Assembly (NCBI GenBank): GCA_016293845.1
Contig: JAEDDH010000015.1
Location: 1-64,000, forward strand
Source: Bacteroidales bacterium
GTDB lineage: Bacteria > Bacteroidota > Bacteroidia > Bacteroidales > UBA3824
DNA length: 64,000 bases
Reading direction: 5' to 3'
Shown: positions 44,276-52,617 of the stretch, one piece after another
How positions within the stretch are numbered: position 1 is the stretch's first letter
Layout: each line of letters begins with the position of its first letter
The notes under the pieces: generated by a model
The model's input: the letters and a program-made list of their open reading frames with translations, nothing else
Told to the model about the DNA's origin: nothing
The model's database searches: none
Position numbers and translations under genes: made by a program

Positions 44276-45001
44276 ATGAATATCGGATTTTTTGAAAATA
44301 AATATCTCCGTGATGGCAAACCCGATTTTTCAGTGATTCAAAACGCCATTGCCCGCAACAAGAATATCCAAATGTGGGTACTTCCAGAGGCGTTCGACAC
44401 GGGTTGCAAAGTTTCGCCCGAAACCAATTTTAATGGCGAAAACAATATCGCGCTCTTTAAACAGTGGGCAACAAAATACAAAACTGCCATTTGCGGAAGT
44501 TTTTATATCAAGGATAACAATAAGATTTTCAACCGTTTCTGTGCAGTTTTGCCTGATGGCTCCAAGTATTTTTACGATAAACGCCATCTGTTTGGAAAAT
44601 TTGAAAAAAAATATGTTACACCCGGTTCAGAAATCATTAGTTTTGAATATTTGGGATTAACATTCCGCCCGATAATCTGCTACGATTTGCGTTTCCCTGT
44701 ATGGTGCAGAAATATAGATAATTACGATGTACTTTTGTGCGTATCGCAATGGCCTGTGGAGCGTCTTGGCGACCGTGTTGTGCTATGCAAAGCCCGTGCA
44801 ATTGAAAATCAGGCATACGTTTTAAACGTTAACGCTCAGGGATTTAGCAAAACAGAAACTCCCGAATACAATCTTGATGTAACCCAGATACGCGGTAGCA
44901 AAAGTTGGGTAAAAATCGAAATCACAAAAGATTACATCACCCAAATCCGCTCTGCAAAGAAATATCTTGATGATAAGGATGAATTTTATATACAGTTATG
45001 A
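44276..45001 (+). CDS. carbon-nitrogen hydrolase (nitrilase superfamily, omega-amidase-like)
   Basis: A 241-residue enzyme with the complete catalytic triad of the nitrilase superfamily: glutamate in VLPEAFDTG (about 37), lysine in YDKRHLF (about 102) and cysteine in IICYDLRFPVW (about 139). The sequence around these residues is closest to YafV/omega-amidases, which deamidate alpha-ketoglutaramate in metabolite repair. Another small amide is possible. It starts two bases after the helicase stop and overlaps the ankyrin gene by four bases. Confidence 0.87.
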   Translation: MNIGFFENKYLRDGKPDFSVIQNAIARNKNIQMWVLPEAFDTGCKVSPETNFNGENNIALFKQWATKYKTAICGSFYIKDNNKIFNRFCAVLPDGSKYFYDKRHLFGKFEKKYVTPGSEIISFEYLGLTFRPIICYDLRFPVWCRNIDNYDVLLCVSQWPVERLGDRVVLCKARAIENQAYVLNVNAQGFSKTETPEYNLDVTQIRGSKSWVKIEITKDYITQIRSAKKYLDDKDEFYIQL

Positions 45002-46392
45002 AAACAAAAATACTATTGATAGCATTGTGTTTGGGCATAGTCCAAAATATCTTTTCGCAAGAATCTAAAGTGGCTGATAATGCGTTTATTGCGGCTGTAA
45101 AACAAAACAAATACGAAATTGTGAAATCGCTTTTGCCTAACGTGGCAGGCAAGATAAACTATTATGATATTGATGGTTTTACGGCGTTGATGTATGCCAC
45201 GGAACATCTCAACGATTCTATTATTCAACTTTTGCTCGATTATGGTGCCGACCCTAACCTCGAAAGTGAAGACAAAAATGTTGTTCCCGCTATTACAAAC
45301 GTGGTTTTGAGCAATTCACCACGCATTTTGGATTTGATGTTGCAGTATCACGGCAATCCTAATCTTGTGGATTCTGTAAAGTCTTGTTCTTTGCTGCATT
45401 ACGCTGTCGACAACGGATATTTGGAGTGCGCCGATGTGTTGCTTTTTCATCGCGCTAATCCTAATTTAGTTAGCACTTTGTACAGAGGTGCTTTTGACAG
45501 TTATCAGCGAAATCCTTTGCAAGTGGCTGTTAATTATAGCGATACGCTGATGATTCAGTTGCTCTTAGATTATGGTGCTAATGTCAATGCCAAACCCGAT
45601 AATATCTCTCCGCTTTGTTTGGCAGTTTATCTGAATGATTACGCCACTGCTAAATATCTTTTGAACCACGGAGCGGATGTAAATTTGCCCTCAAAACTTG
45701 GCGCACCTATCGTATATTCAGTTATATACGCCGACAGCAAAATGTCGCAACTATTGATAGTTCACGGTGCTAAACTCGATGCCAAAGATTCAGATGGAAA
45801 CAATCTTGCAACTATTTCGCAACTTTATGAAAAAAGAGAGAATCTTAAATATTTTGAATCGCAGGGTATAAAAAATTCACAACTATTTATCCCATCAGCA
45901 GTTACATTATCGTTGGCCGATGAATTTTGCAAAAACGAAAATCGTATGTCGTTCCGCTTGGGTGTTTTAGAATCGCATTTTAATGTGTTGTTGTATATGG
46001 GTGTTTCGTTTCGTCCGTCGTACGAAACTGCGTATGTGCAGCGTGGTGACAAATCTTATTGGCAATTGCGCGAAAAACTCACTATGATGCAGATTGGTAT
46101 CGAAAAACGCATTTCTTTCAAGGCACAACGCCGTCCCGACGTTGGAGCATACGTGGGTTATCAGTTTTCGTATTGTAGCGGTAAATATGATGGCTCTATC
46201 GATCAAAAACCTAAGACTCAGGTAATTAATTCGCCATCGATAGGTCTTTACCAACGCTTTTCTGGTATAGGTATCAGTTCAGGCTATCGCTATTATGGCT
46301 ATGACAACACATTATCTTCACCCAAACACGTAGCTGAAATTTCTATGACGTTTTACATTAATTTTAACCGAGCTAAGGCGTTGAAAATCTAA
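44998..46392 (+). CDS. exported ankyrin-repeat protein with barrel-like C-terminal domain
   Basis: A 464-residue protein with a signal peptide (cleavage after NIFSQ). About seven ankyrin repeats (residues 25-275) are marked by segments such as DGFTALMYATEHLN, LLLDYGADPNLES, LLLDYGANVNAKP and LLNHGADVNLPS. The last 170 residues change to glycine/aromatic-rich alternating strands (LGVLESHFNVLLYMGVSFRP, VGAYVGYQFSYCSG, GIGISSGYRYYGYD, AEISMTFYINF), like half of an outer-membrane barrel. The combination is unusual. It ends a four-gene operon and overlaps the nitrilase stop (ATGA). It also overlaps the convergent MutS-like gene by four bases. Confidence 0.78.
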   Translation: MKTKILLIALCLGIVQNIFSQESKVADNAFIAAVKQNKYEIVKSLLPNVAGKINYYDIDGFTALMYATEHLNDSIIQLLLDYGADPNLESEDKNVVPAITNVVLSNSPRILDLMLQYHGNPNLVDSVKSCSLLHYAVDNGYLECADVLLFHRANPNLVSTLYRGAFDSYQRNPLQVAVNYSDTLMIQLLLDYGANVNAKPDNISPLCLAVYLNDYATAKYLLNHGADVNLPSKLGAPIVYSVIYADSKMSQLLIVHGAKLDAKDSDGNNLATISQLYEKRENLKYFESQGIKNSQLFIPSAVTLSLADEFCKNENRMSFRLGVLESHFNVLLYMGVSFRPSYETAYVQRGDKSYWQLREKLTMMQIGIEKRISFKAQRRPDVGAYVGYQFSYCSGKYDGSIDQKPKTQVINSPSIGLYQRFSGIGISSGYRYYGYDNTLSSPKHVAEISMTFYINFNRAKALKI

Positions 46393-48173
46393 TTAATTAT
46401 CCCCATCTTTTTCATCAAATAATTTGCATTCAAATTTTTAGAAATGCCGTCTTTGAGTGTATAGTCGAAGATGAGTTCGTCGCCTTGGAACGATATTTCA
46501 AAACATTTTGTGTCAATGTTTTGAGGATATGAGGATTTCATTTCGCCTATGTCGATGTCGTGAGTGGCAAACACGCCGTAGCAGTTGTATTTTAAGAGTT
46601 TTTCTATGAATTTTCTACTGCCGTCGTGCTTGTCTTTGCTGTTGGTGCCGCGCAGCATTTCGTCTACTATTACAAAAAGTGTTGCCCCGCTTTCGAGTTT
46701 TGTGATGATTTTTTGCAACCGTTTTAGTTCGGCAAAGAAGTACGATTCGCTCTCTTGAACGCTGTCGCTTGTGCGTATGCTTGTGAGTATTTCTACTGGC
46801 GAAAACTCAAAACTATTGGCACATACGACAGCTCCTAATTGGCTGAGTATAAGGTTTGTGCCAATTGTTCGCAGATATGTGCTTTTGCCTGCCATGTTTG
46901 CTCCTGTGAGTATTACAAGGTAATTGCGGTCGGAGAAAGTGATGTTATTTCTAACGCATTTTTCATCTTGTATTAATGGGTGTCCAGCATTTTGGGCGTT
47001 GAGAACAAAATGTTTTTCAGTGGGTTTCGGGAAACACCACGATGGATTGTTGAATTTCAGGTTGGCAAGGCTGAACAGAAAATCGTATTCGGCAATAATA
47101 TCAAACCAACGTTTGATTTCGCCACAGTATTTGCGCTCCCATTTTTCAAATTTTGTATTGATTATCAGGTCGTAACTAAAAATTCCCTGACCAAAGAATG
47201 CAATCATCAGATTGTGCCTTTGTTCGTAGCGGAGCGAAATGTTGGCAAGTTCGCCCAATGCCTTAGAGATGGTTTTTGATTTGATTTCGTCGGCATATTT
47301 TTCGGGAGTGTTTTCTATATTTTCAATGATGTCAAACAGCGTGTAGTATTTTTTGAATGCCTTGGCGGTTTTTTCAATCTTGTTGCTCAAAGCATTGGTT
47401 TTCTTGCTGTTAAACGAAAAAATTGCAAGTTGCGTTAAGAACAGAGCCGACGGAACGTATACGCTAATTATATCGAGCGAGGAAAGTATTATTGCCGATA
47501 ATGTGCTAATAATCATTACTATGGCTATAATTTTCCAAATAGGAGAATTGGTAAAGTAGTATTCTGCTTGTGATATGTTTTCGATGGATTTTTCTGTAAT
47601 ATCTTCATCGTACATTCTACCCTCGGCAATGAATTGTTGACGTGCGTCAACATTGTTTTCAAAAATAGTAGTATTGCGTTGAGTTTCAAGTATTTGGTTG
47701 ATATTTTTGGTGGAATTGATAAATCCGTCGGCAAGTCGGAGGTAGCCGCCTTTGGTTATTGTGCGGTTTACCTTTTGGAAAATTGACTTGTTGCCAAAAA
47801 TGTCTAAATCGTTTGTGAAAGGGTGGGAGGGGTTGATAAATTCATCACCGCCATCAAAGTCTGAGTTGTCGTTGTCTAAGGCTTTTAATTCGCTGGCGTT
47901 TATATCGCGGAGGTTTTTGTTGATTTTCTTTTGGTATTGATATTTAGCGTTTTTCTTTACAAAAAATAAGAAAAAGATTATAGTAGCAATTATCACCGCA
48001 GTCATTATTACCATTGAATAATTAGCAGAAATAATGGCTAATGCCGTTCCTCCCACAAACGATAATCCTCTGAGTATATTTGTGTTACGCTCTTTTTTGC
48101 GGAAAGTTTCGTATTTCTCGGAAAATATATTCAGCCTTTGGCTGTAAAAATCTTTAAGTTCGGTGTGGTTCAT
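46389..48173 (-). CDS. MutS-family membrane ATPase
   Basis: A 594-residue protein with an N-terminal pair of membrane helices (about 32-72: LSFVGGTALAIISAN, then MVIMTAVIIATIIFFLFFV) and a second pair (about 215-265). The C-terminal MutS domain V ATPase is complete, with Walker A LTGANMAGKSTYLRTIG (about 420-436), the signature SIRTSDSVQESESYFFAEL, Walker B FVIVDEMLRGTNS and ATHDIDIG. It lacks the mismatch-binding and connector domains of MutS, so it is not a mismatch-repair protein. Similar membrane-bound MutS relatives are widespread in Bacteroidota with unknown function. Convergent with the ankyrin gene. Confidence 0.85.
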   Translation of the reverse strand: MNHTELKDFYSQRLNIFSEKYETFRKKERNTNILRGLSFVGGTALAIISANYSMVIMTAVIIATIIFFLFFVKKNAKYQYQKKINKNLRDINASELKALDNDNSDFDGGDEFINPSHPFTNDLDIFGNKSIFQKVNRTITKGGYLRLADGFINSTKNINQILETQRNTTIFENNVDARQQFIAEGRMYDEDITEKSIENISQAEYYFTNSPIWKIIAIVMIISTLSAIILSSLDIISVYVPSALFLTQLAIFSFNSKKTNALSNKIEKTAKAFKKYYTLFDIIENIENTPEKYADEIKSKTISKALGELANISLRYEQRHNLMIAFFGQGIFSYDLIINTKFEKWERKYCGEIKRWFDIIAEYDFLFSLANLKFNNPSWCFPKPTEKHFVLNAQNAGHPLIQDEKCVRNNITFSDRNYLVILTGANMAGKSTYLRTIGTNLILSQLGAVVCANSFEFSPVEILTSIRTSDSVQESESYFFAELKRLQKIITKLESGATLFVIVDEMLRGTNSKDKHDGSRKFIEKLLKYNCYGVFATHDIDIGEMKSSYPQNIDTKCFEISFQGDELIFDYTLKDGISKNLNANYLMKKMGIIN

Positions 48174-48237
48174 TTTGTTTTTTGGTGCAAAGATAACATA
48201 ATGGAATCTTTTTTTAGCATATTTAGTTTTAATTGTT

Positions 48238-48245
48238 TATTTTTG
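48238..48245 (+). promoter_or_regulatory. TAnnTTTG promoter motif of the aminopeptidase gene
   Basis: TATTTTTG about 35 bases before the ATG at 48280. Confidence 0.45.
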
Positions 48246-48279
48246 CATACAGGAAACTTTGTAAATTAATTCTTGTGAT

Positions 48280-49344
48280 ATGTCGTTGATTTCTAAAATA
48301 AAGGCGATGAGTTGGAAAGCAAAGATTTTTTCTGTTTTGGGAATTTTGCTTATGGTGGTTTTGCTTACTAATTGCAAACTAATAGGTTATGGCATTACAC
48401 AAGGTCTTGGGCAACTTAGAATGGTGCGAAATGCCGTGCCTATCGACACTTTGCTCAACGATCCTTATTATTCCGATTCGCTTAAACAAAAACTGCTTTA
48501 TATCAAAGAGATACGTAAGTTTGCAATCGATAGCATTCATCTCAAAGATTCTGACAACTACAATGCCGTGTTCGACCTCAAAGGTCAGCCCACGGCATAC
48601 GTGGTGCAAGCTTGCGAAAAGTACGCTATGAAAAAATATCTTTGGAAATTTCCCGTGGTGGGCAAACTGCCATATAAAGGTTTTTTTGATAAAGCAGATG
48701 CCGAAAAGGAGGCTAAACAACTGCAAGACAATGGATATGATACTCGCATTGTTAATCCCGGCGGATGGAGCACTATGGGTTGGTTTAAAGACCCTATCCT
48801 GTCGAGTATGCTGCGAAAAGATGAGGCAAACCTTGCTGAATTGATTATTCACGAACTTACTCACAGCACAATTTTTGTTAAGGACAACAGCGAACTCAAC
48901 GAAAACATTGCCGATTATGTAGGCGAAAACGGTGCGGTGCTCTACCTTAAATCAAAATATGGTGCTGATTCTCCATTGATTACACGTTACAAAAACTCTA
49001 TTGAGGATAATCTTACGCTTGCTAATTATTTCTTGCATTCTGCCAAAGGTCTCGATTCGCTTTATAATACCGACGGTTTTAAAAATCTTCCAGATTCGCT
49101 CAAAGATATTGAAAAACAGCGTTTTATTGGCTATATAATAGATGGTATAGATAGCGTTGGTTTCAAGGCGTTTGACCCCACTAAAATCAAGAAAAACACA
49201 TTACGCAATGTAAATAATACTTTTTTTACAGGCTATATGACCTATTACAACAAGAAAGATACACTCCGCGACCAATGCATCAATCAGTTTGACGGCGATT
49301 TTCTCCGTCATTTACACTATCTTAAGCAGGAATATGGTCGGTAG
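48280..49344 (+). CDS. predicted aminopeptidase, PF10023 family metalloprotease
   Basis: A 354-residue protein with an N-terminal hydrophobic segment (about 14-30) that ends at a cysteine (LLTNC), so it may be a lipoprotein. The zinc motif HELTHSTIF (about residues 191-199) is followed by a downstream glutamate in NENIADYVGENGA, as in gluzincins. The segment LGQLRMVRNAVPI near the start and the overall length match the family annotated as predicted aminopeptidases (PF10023). The substrate is unknown. Confidence 0.85.
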   Translation: MSLISKIKAMSWKAKIFSVLGILLMVVLLTNCKLIGYGITQGLGQLRMVRNAVPIDTLLNDPYYSDSLKQKLLYIKEIRKFAIDSIHLKDSDNYNAVFDLKGQPTAYVVQACEKYAMKKYLWKFPVVGKLPYKGFFDKADAEKEAKQLQDNGYDTRIVNPGGWSTMGWFKDPILSSMLRKDEANLAELIIHELTHSTIFVKDNSELNENIADYVGENGAVLYLKSKYGADSPLITRYKNSIEDNLTLANYFLHSAKGLDSLYNTDGFKNLPDSLKDIEKQRFIGYIIDGIDSVGFKAFDPTKIKKNTLRNVNNTFFTGYMTYYNKKDTLRDQCINQFDGDFLRHLHYLKQEYGR

Positions 49345-49389
49345 TTTAATAATAAGTTAACGCCTATTGGCTTATCTTTTCAACCGCAC

Positions 49390-49645
49390 CACTCAGACTC
49401 TTTCGCAAAACGCCAATCAGCAGGCTGCTAATGCCGATAGCATTGTGCAGTCGATGGCTCATATCTCTGACGAGATCGTCGCAATGCCGATGTTTCAAAA
49501 CAAACCGGCAAGATTACCAGAAAGAGGCGAAACTATGTTAACGCCATCAGCAAGGCTCAAGAAGAGAGTTTCAATGCTGTTAAAGATATTTCTGAAAAAT
49601 TCGACATTATCAACGATATTGCTTTCCAAACCAATATAATAGCAT
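49390..49645 (+). pseudogene. methyl-accepting chemotaxis protein remnant
   Basis: The plus strand encodes LSQNANQQAANADSIVQSMA, then after a frameshift near 49483 NADVSKQTGKITRK and VNAISKAQEESFNAVKDISE, ending FDIINDIAFQTNI. That run is the start of the chemoreceptor signalling hairpin, and it is cut exactly before the expected LALNAAIEAARAGE tip. There is no start, no sensor domain and no tip. The fragment abuts a permease remnant on the opposite strand, so a deletion has joined two unrelated genes. Confidence 0.8.
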
Positions 49646-50075
49646 CGACAAAAATGTGTTGCCTTCAAACACCTTGAATGCCTCTGCCGGTACAAATTTT
49701 GACCGAATGTGGCTTTGTGATTATCTGTATGATGATCTTCGTGATGACAACAGCACTCTTCATGCTTGTGGTCATGCTCGTGGTCATGCTCATGATTGTC
49801 AGCTATTTTGCCTTGGCTATCTTTGTCGAGTTTGTTTACTATTGTGCCACCAAACAGAGCGGTTATTAATGCGGCAATGGGGCGGATAATTGCGTAAGCC
49901 ACACCCATAAGGCTTGACCAAAAAGTGTGGCGTAAAGCACCGAACGAAAGTTGGGTTTAGCAAGGTATTTTGAGTAATACTGTTGCGGAATAAATGCGTG
50001 CATAAGTCCTGCCAAAAGGAATCCCAACAGCAGGTAGGGCGACATTTCGTTGATAATGTGAATGATTTCTTCCAT
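49640..50075 (-). pseudogene. SO_0444-type Cu/Zn efflux permease remnant with His-rich loop
   Basis: The 5' part is intact (MEEIIHIINEMSPYLLLGFL, then AGLMHAFIPQQYYSKYL) up to YATLFG. It then loses the conserved CSC-containing helix by an internal deletion with frameshift and resumes at LMGVAYAIIRPIAALITALFGG. A histidine-rich loop follows (HEHDHEHDHKHEECCCHHED). A second deletion leads in another frame to KFVPAEAFKVFEGNTFLSML, which belongs near the C-terminal repeat. The gene ends abruptly at the chemoreceptor remnant. Family assignment is from memory of SO_0444 permeases and is fairly firm. The protein cannot be functional. Confidence 0.8.
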
Positions 50076-50106
50076 AATGTTTGTGTTTTTAATTATTATT
50101 ATGCCG

Positions 50107-50114
50107 CAAATTTA
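50107..50114 (-). promoter_or_regulatory. TAnnTTTG promoter motif still present before the dead permease gene
   Basis: TAAATTTG on the minus strand, about 32 bases before the permease ATG at 50075. The promoter may outlive the gene it served. Confidence 0.4.
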
Positions 50115-50174
50115 TGGTGGAAGTTTTGCAACTGAAATGCAAATTGCAATAATACCCACATTTAGGTATATACA

Positions 50175-50206
50175 AAAAAATCCGATAGGGGGACATCGGA
50201 TTTTTT
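50175..50206. terminator. bidirectional intrinsic terminator hairpin
   Basis: AAAAAATCCGAT and ATCGGATTTTTT are perfect inverted copies around an eight-base loop, giving a T run on either strand. It lies about 270 bases after the rlmN stop. Confidence 0.65.
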
Positions 50207-50473
50207 GCGGAGGTTAATAGTATTAACTTAAGGTTGCGTAAAAAACTAAAACAATAAAAATATGAATATGAGTGTGTTTAAATGATGTTATTTGAGCTAT
50301 AGTTTCCTTTCCTTATGCTTTTTTGCTTGCTTATGTTGTTTTACTGATGTGTTTATATCGCTTTTTTTATCGTTTTAAGTATTGAAGTAATGTTTCTTTC
50401 TTTTTACGCCACAAAGATATGTCGATTATTGATTCATGCCACCTATTCATTTTGTTCATTTTGTGAATGAATG

Positions 50474-51502
50474 TTAATTTTTTTGTAACTCTTTGGTACT
50501 CAATAATCCACAAGCAGCAAAAATATCTTCACCTCGCGAAGCGCGAACGGTAGCGGTGATGTTTTTGTCGTTTAGTATCTCTTGAAATTCGCGTATGCGG
50601 ATTTCGGGCGAGGATTCAAATTCGCTTCCGGGGTGAGCATGATGGCGTATTAGGTTTACTCGGGCGGGTATTCGGTCGAGAATTTTTACTAATTGGCGTG
50701 CATGTGCGGGTGTGTCGTTAACGCCTTTTATCATTATGTATTCTGCCGAAAACCTGCGCTGATGGCGAAAATCGTATTTTTTTACTATCTCTAATACTTT
50801 GCTGAGTGGGTTTGTGTTTTCGATTGGCATTATTTCGGCTCGCTGTTCGGCAAATGGATTGTGCAGACTTACGGCAAGATGCACTTCGGTTTTTTCAATA
50901 AAATCGGGTAATTGCTTGATAATGCCTACTGTAGACACCGTAATGCGTCGTGGACTCATAGCAAATCCGTATTCGGCGGTGAGTATCTCTAAGGCATTAA
51001 GCAAATTTTCAAAGTTGTCTAATGGTTCGCCCATGCCCATAAACACAAGGTTGGTGAGTGTACTATATTCTGGAATGCTAACTATTTGATTTAAAATTTC
51101 TTGTGTAGAAAGATTTCCGCCAAAACCTTGCAATCCTGTGTTGCAGAATTTGCAGCCCATTTTGCAGCCGGCTTGAACCGATACACAAAGTGTGGCGCGG
51201 TCGCGGTCGGGTATGTAGGCGGCTTCGATAAAACGATTGTTGCAAACTCGGAAAAGATATTTCTTTGTGCCGTCGACCGAAACTGTTTCTTTTTCAGGAG
51301 GATACATTCCAACACTGAATTCTTCTTCTAATTGAGCTCTCACCTTTTTAGAAAGGTTGGTCATTTGCTCTATTGAAGAAACGTTTTTTTTGTAGAGCCA
51401 GTCGGCTATCTGTTTAGCCACAAACTTAGGTGCGCCTATGCGAGATGTGGTTTCTGTTAATTGGCTGAGTGTTAGCCCTAAAAGTGTTTTTTTATCGTCC
51501 AT
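50474..51502 (-). CDS. rlmN: 23S rRNA (adenine-2503-C2)-methyltransferase / tRNA A37 methyltransferase
   Basis: A radical SAM enzyme of 342 residues that methylates A2503 of 23S rRNA, and A37 of some tRNAs, at C2. The iron-sulfur cluster cysteines are in CKMGCKFC (CxxxCxxC, about 112-119). GEPLDNFENLL and the C-terminal VRASRGEDIFAACGLL, which carries the second methyl-accepting cysteine, are typical. An ATG at 51502 (MDDKKTLLG) is chosen. An in-frame TTG 30 bases upstream would lie further inside the end of the preceding thioredoxin gene, which this gene already overlaps by about 11 bases. The two genes are therefore co-transcribed. Confidence 0.95.
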   Translation of the reverse strand: MDDKKTLLGLTLSQLTETTSRIGAPKFVAKQIADWLYKKNVSSIEQMTNLSKKVRAQLEEEFSVGMYPPEKETVSVDGTKKYLFRVCNNRFIEAAYIPDRDRATLCVSVQAGCKMGCKFCNTGLQGFGGNLSTQEILNQIVSIPEYSTLTNLVFMGMGEPLDNFENLLNALEILTAEYGFAMSPRRITVSTVGIIKQLPDFIEKTEVHLAVSLHNPFAEQRAEIMPIENTNPLSKVLEIVKKYDFRHQRRFSAEYIMIKGVNDTPAHARQLVKILDRIPARVNLIRHHAHPGSEFESSPEIRIREFQEILNDKNITATVRASRGEDIFAACGLLSTKELQKN

Positions 51503-52532
51503 TTTTGTTGTTTCGTCGGTAAAATTCTCCAAAATTTTCTTTCTTGTAGGCTTCTTCGCAGTAGTATTGCAATATTATTTTGTAAATAGTAGCGTTGAAA
51601 TAGTCGTTGATTCGTGCTATATACTGCCGTTCTTGGTTGAAGAAGAATATTGATGGAAAGGTGTAGTTGTTGTTCATCAATGCGCCGGTGAGTTGGTGAG
51701 GCATGCCTGTTCCCGAACCCACAAATGTTTGCCCAAGGATTCTAACTGTATCTTGCGAAGCTCCGTAAAATTTTACAGGATAGTAGTTTTTGTTGATATA
51801 ATTGCAAACTTCGCTGTTTTTCATTACGGTGTTGATTATATTGCCTGATATAGAGTAATTTACACCTTGAGGATAAAAATCTAACCAAAGGTTTATTAAT
51901 ATTGGTTTGGGCTCTTTTTCGGCTTTTTGGAATGCTTCTTCAATGCCGAGCCATTCAATTTTTCCCGAAGTGTCGGGCATATCTGTCTCTTTGTTTTTTT
52001 TCAGTTCGTCGGCATAAACACTTGGAAATGTGTACATAAAGTCTTTGCGGAAACTTTCTGGGTCGGAGTTTCGGCTTACATTTTCGGCAAAATATACCAA
52101 TAGTGGCTCAATGTCTTTTGGCTCCATGTATCCCGGAATTGGCATTGTGTTGGTATCACGGTCGATATACACAATGGTAGGATAGGAGAGTCGACCTTCT
52201 AACAATTTGATTGCAAGTTCGTTAACCTTACCGTTGCTTTTATATTCTTTGTTGCGGAATTTTATGGTATCGGATGTTTCGGCATCAAACCTAATAGGAT
52301 AAAAATTACGGTTGATATAATTTGCAATTCCTTGATTATTAAAGGTTACCGCACTCATACGCTTGCACCATCCGCACCAATCGGTGTATACATCTATCAA
52401 AAACGGGCGATGATCAGCACTGTCGAGTTTTTCTGCCTCGGCAAATGTCAGCCATTTTACTGCATCTTGTTGAGCCACAAGATTTTGTGCGCAAATTATT
52501 AGTAATGCCGTTATTAATGATTTTATTTTCAT
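51492..52532 (-). CDS. exported protein with two thioredoxin-like domains, second lacking the CxxC
   Basis: A 346-residue protein with a signal peptide (cleavage after NLVAQ). The first thioredoxin-fold domain (about 25-150) has an intact CGWC site in YTDWCGWCKRM (cysteines 53 and 56) and the cis-proline segment LSYPTIVYI. A second domain (about 185-320) repeats the pattern (EPKPILINLWLDFYPQG, YINKNYYPVKFYG, NYTFPSIFFF) but the CxxC position is occupied by YPQG. It probably acts in periplasmic disulfide reduction, with the second domain as a binding module. It lies upstream of rlmN and overlaps it. Confidence 0.82.
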   Translation of the reverse strand: MKIKSLITALLIICAQNLVAQQDAVKWLTFAEAEKLDSADHRPFLIDVYTDWCGWCKRMSAVTFNNQGIANYINRNFYPIRFDAETSDTIKFRNKEYKSNGKVNELAIKLLEGRLSYPTIVYIDRDTNTMPIPGYMEPKDIEPLLVYFAENVSRNSDPESFRKDFMYTFPSVYADELKKNKETDMPDTSGKIEWLGIEEAFQKAEKEPKPILINLWLDFYPQGVNYSISGNIINTVMKNSEVCNYINKNYYPVKFYGASQDTVRILGQTFVGSGTGMPHQLTGALMNNNYTFPSIFFFNQERQYIARINDYFNATIYKIILQYYCEEAYKKENFGEFYRRNNKNGR

Positions 52533-52563
52533 GCTACTATTATATATAAGGTGTGATTATGCC

Positions 52564-52590
52564 AAAAAAAACGCCGTATTTAGCGGCGTT
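52564..52590 (-). terminator. intrinsic terminator after the SUMF1-domain gene
   Basis: Minus strand: AACGCCG/CGGCGTT stem, seven-base loop, then a T run of seven. It lies about 30 bases after the stop of the SUMF1 gene. Confidence 0.8.
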
Positions 52591-52617
52591 ATTGTAGAGT
52601 GTAAGGTTTTTTAACTT

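Larger units (their letters stand above)
50076..50473. other. 398-base intergenic region without a gene
   Basis: Lies between the permease remnant and rlmN. It holds a leftover promoter motif for the remnant (minus-strand TAAATTTG at 50107-50114) and a symmetric terminator hairpin at 50175-50206. The rest is A+T-rich with no coding frame or RNA gene that I can recognise. Confidence 0.5.

Noticed and set aside
46389..48173. Annotation as mismatch-repair MutS
   Set aside because: Mismatch-recognition, connector and clamp domains are absent and membrane helices are present.
49732..49800. Tandem repeat rich in CATG-like units as a possible CRISPR or regulatory repeat
   Set aside because: It is the coding DNA of the histidine-rich loop of the permease remnant and has no regular repeat-spacer structure.
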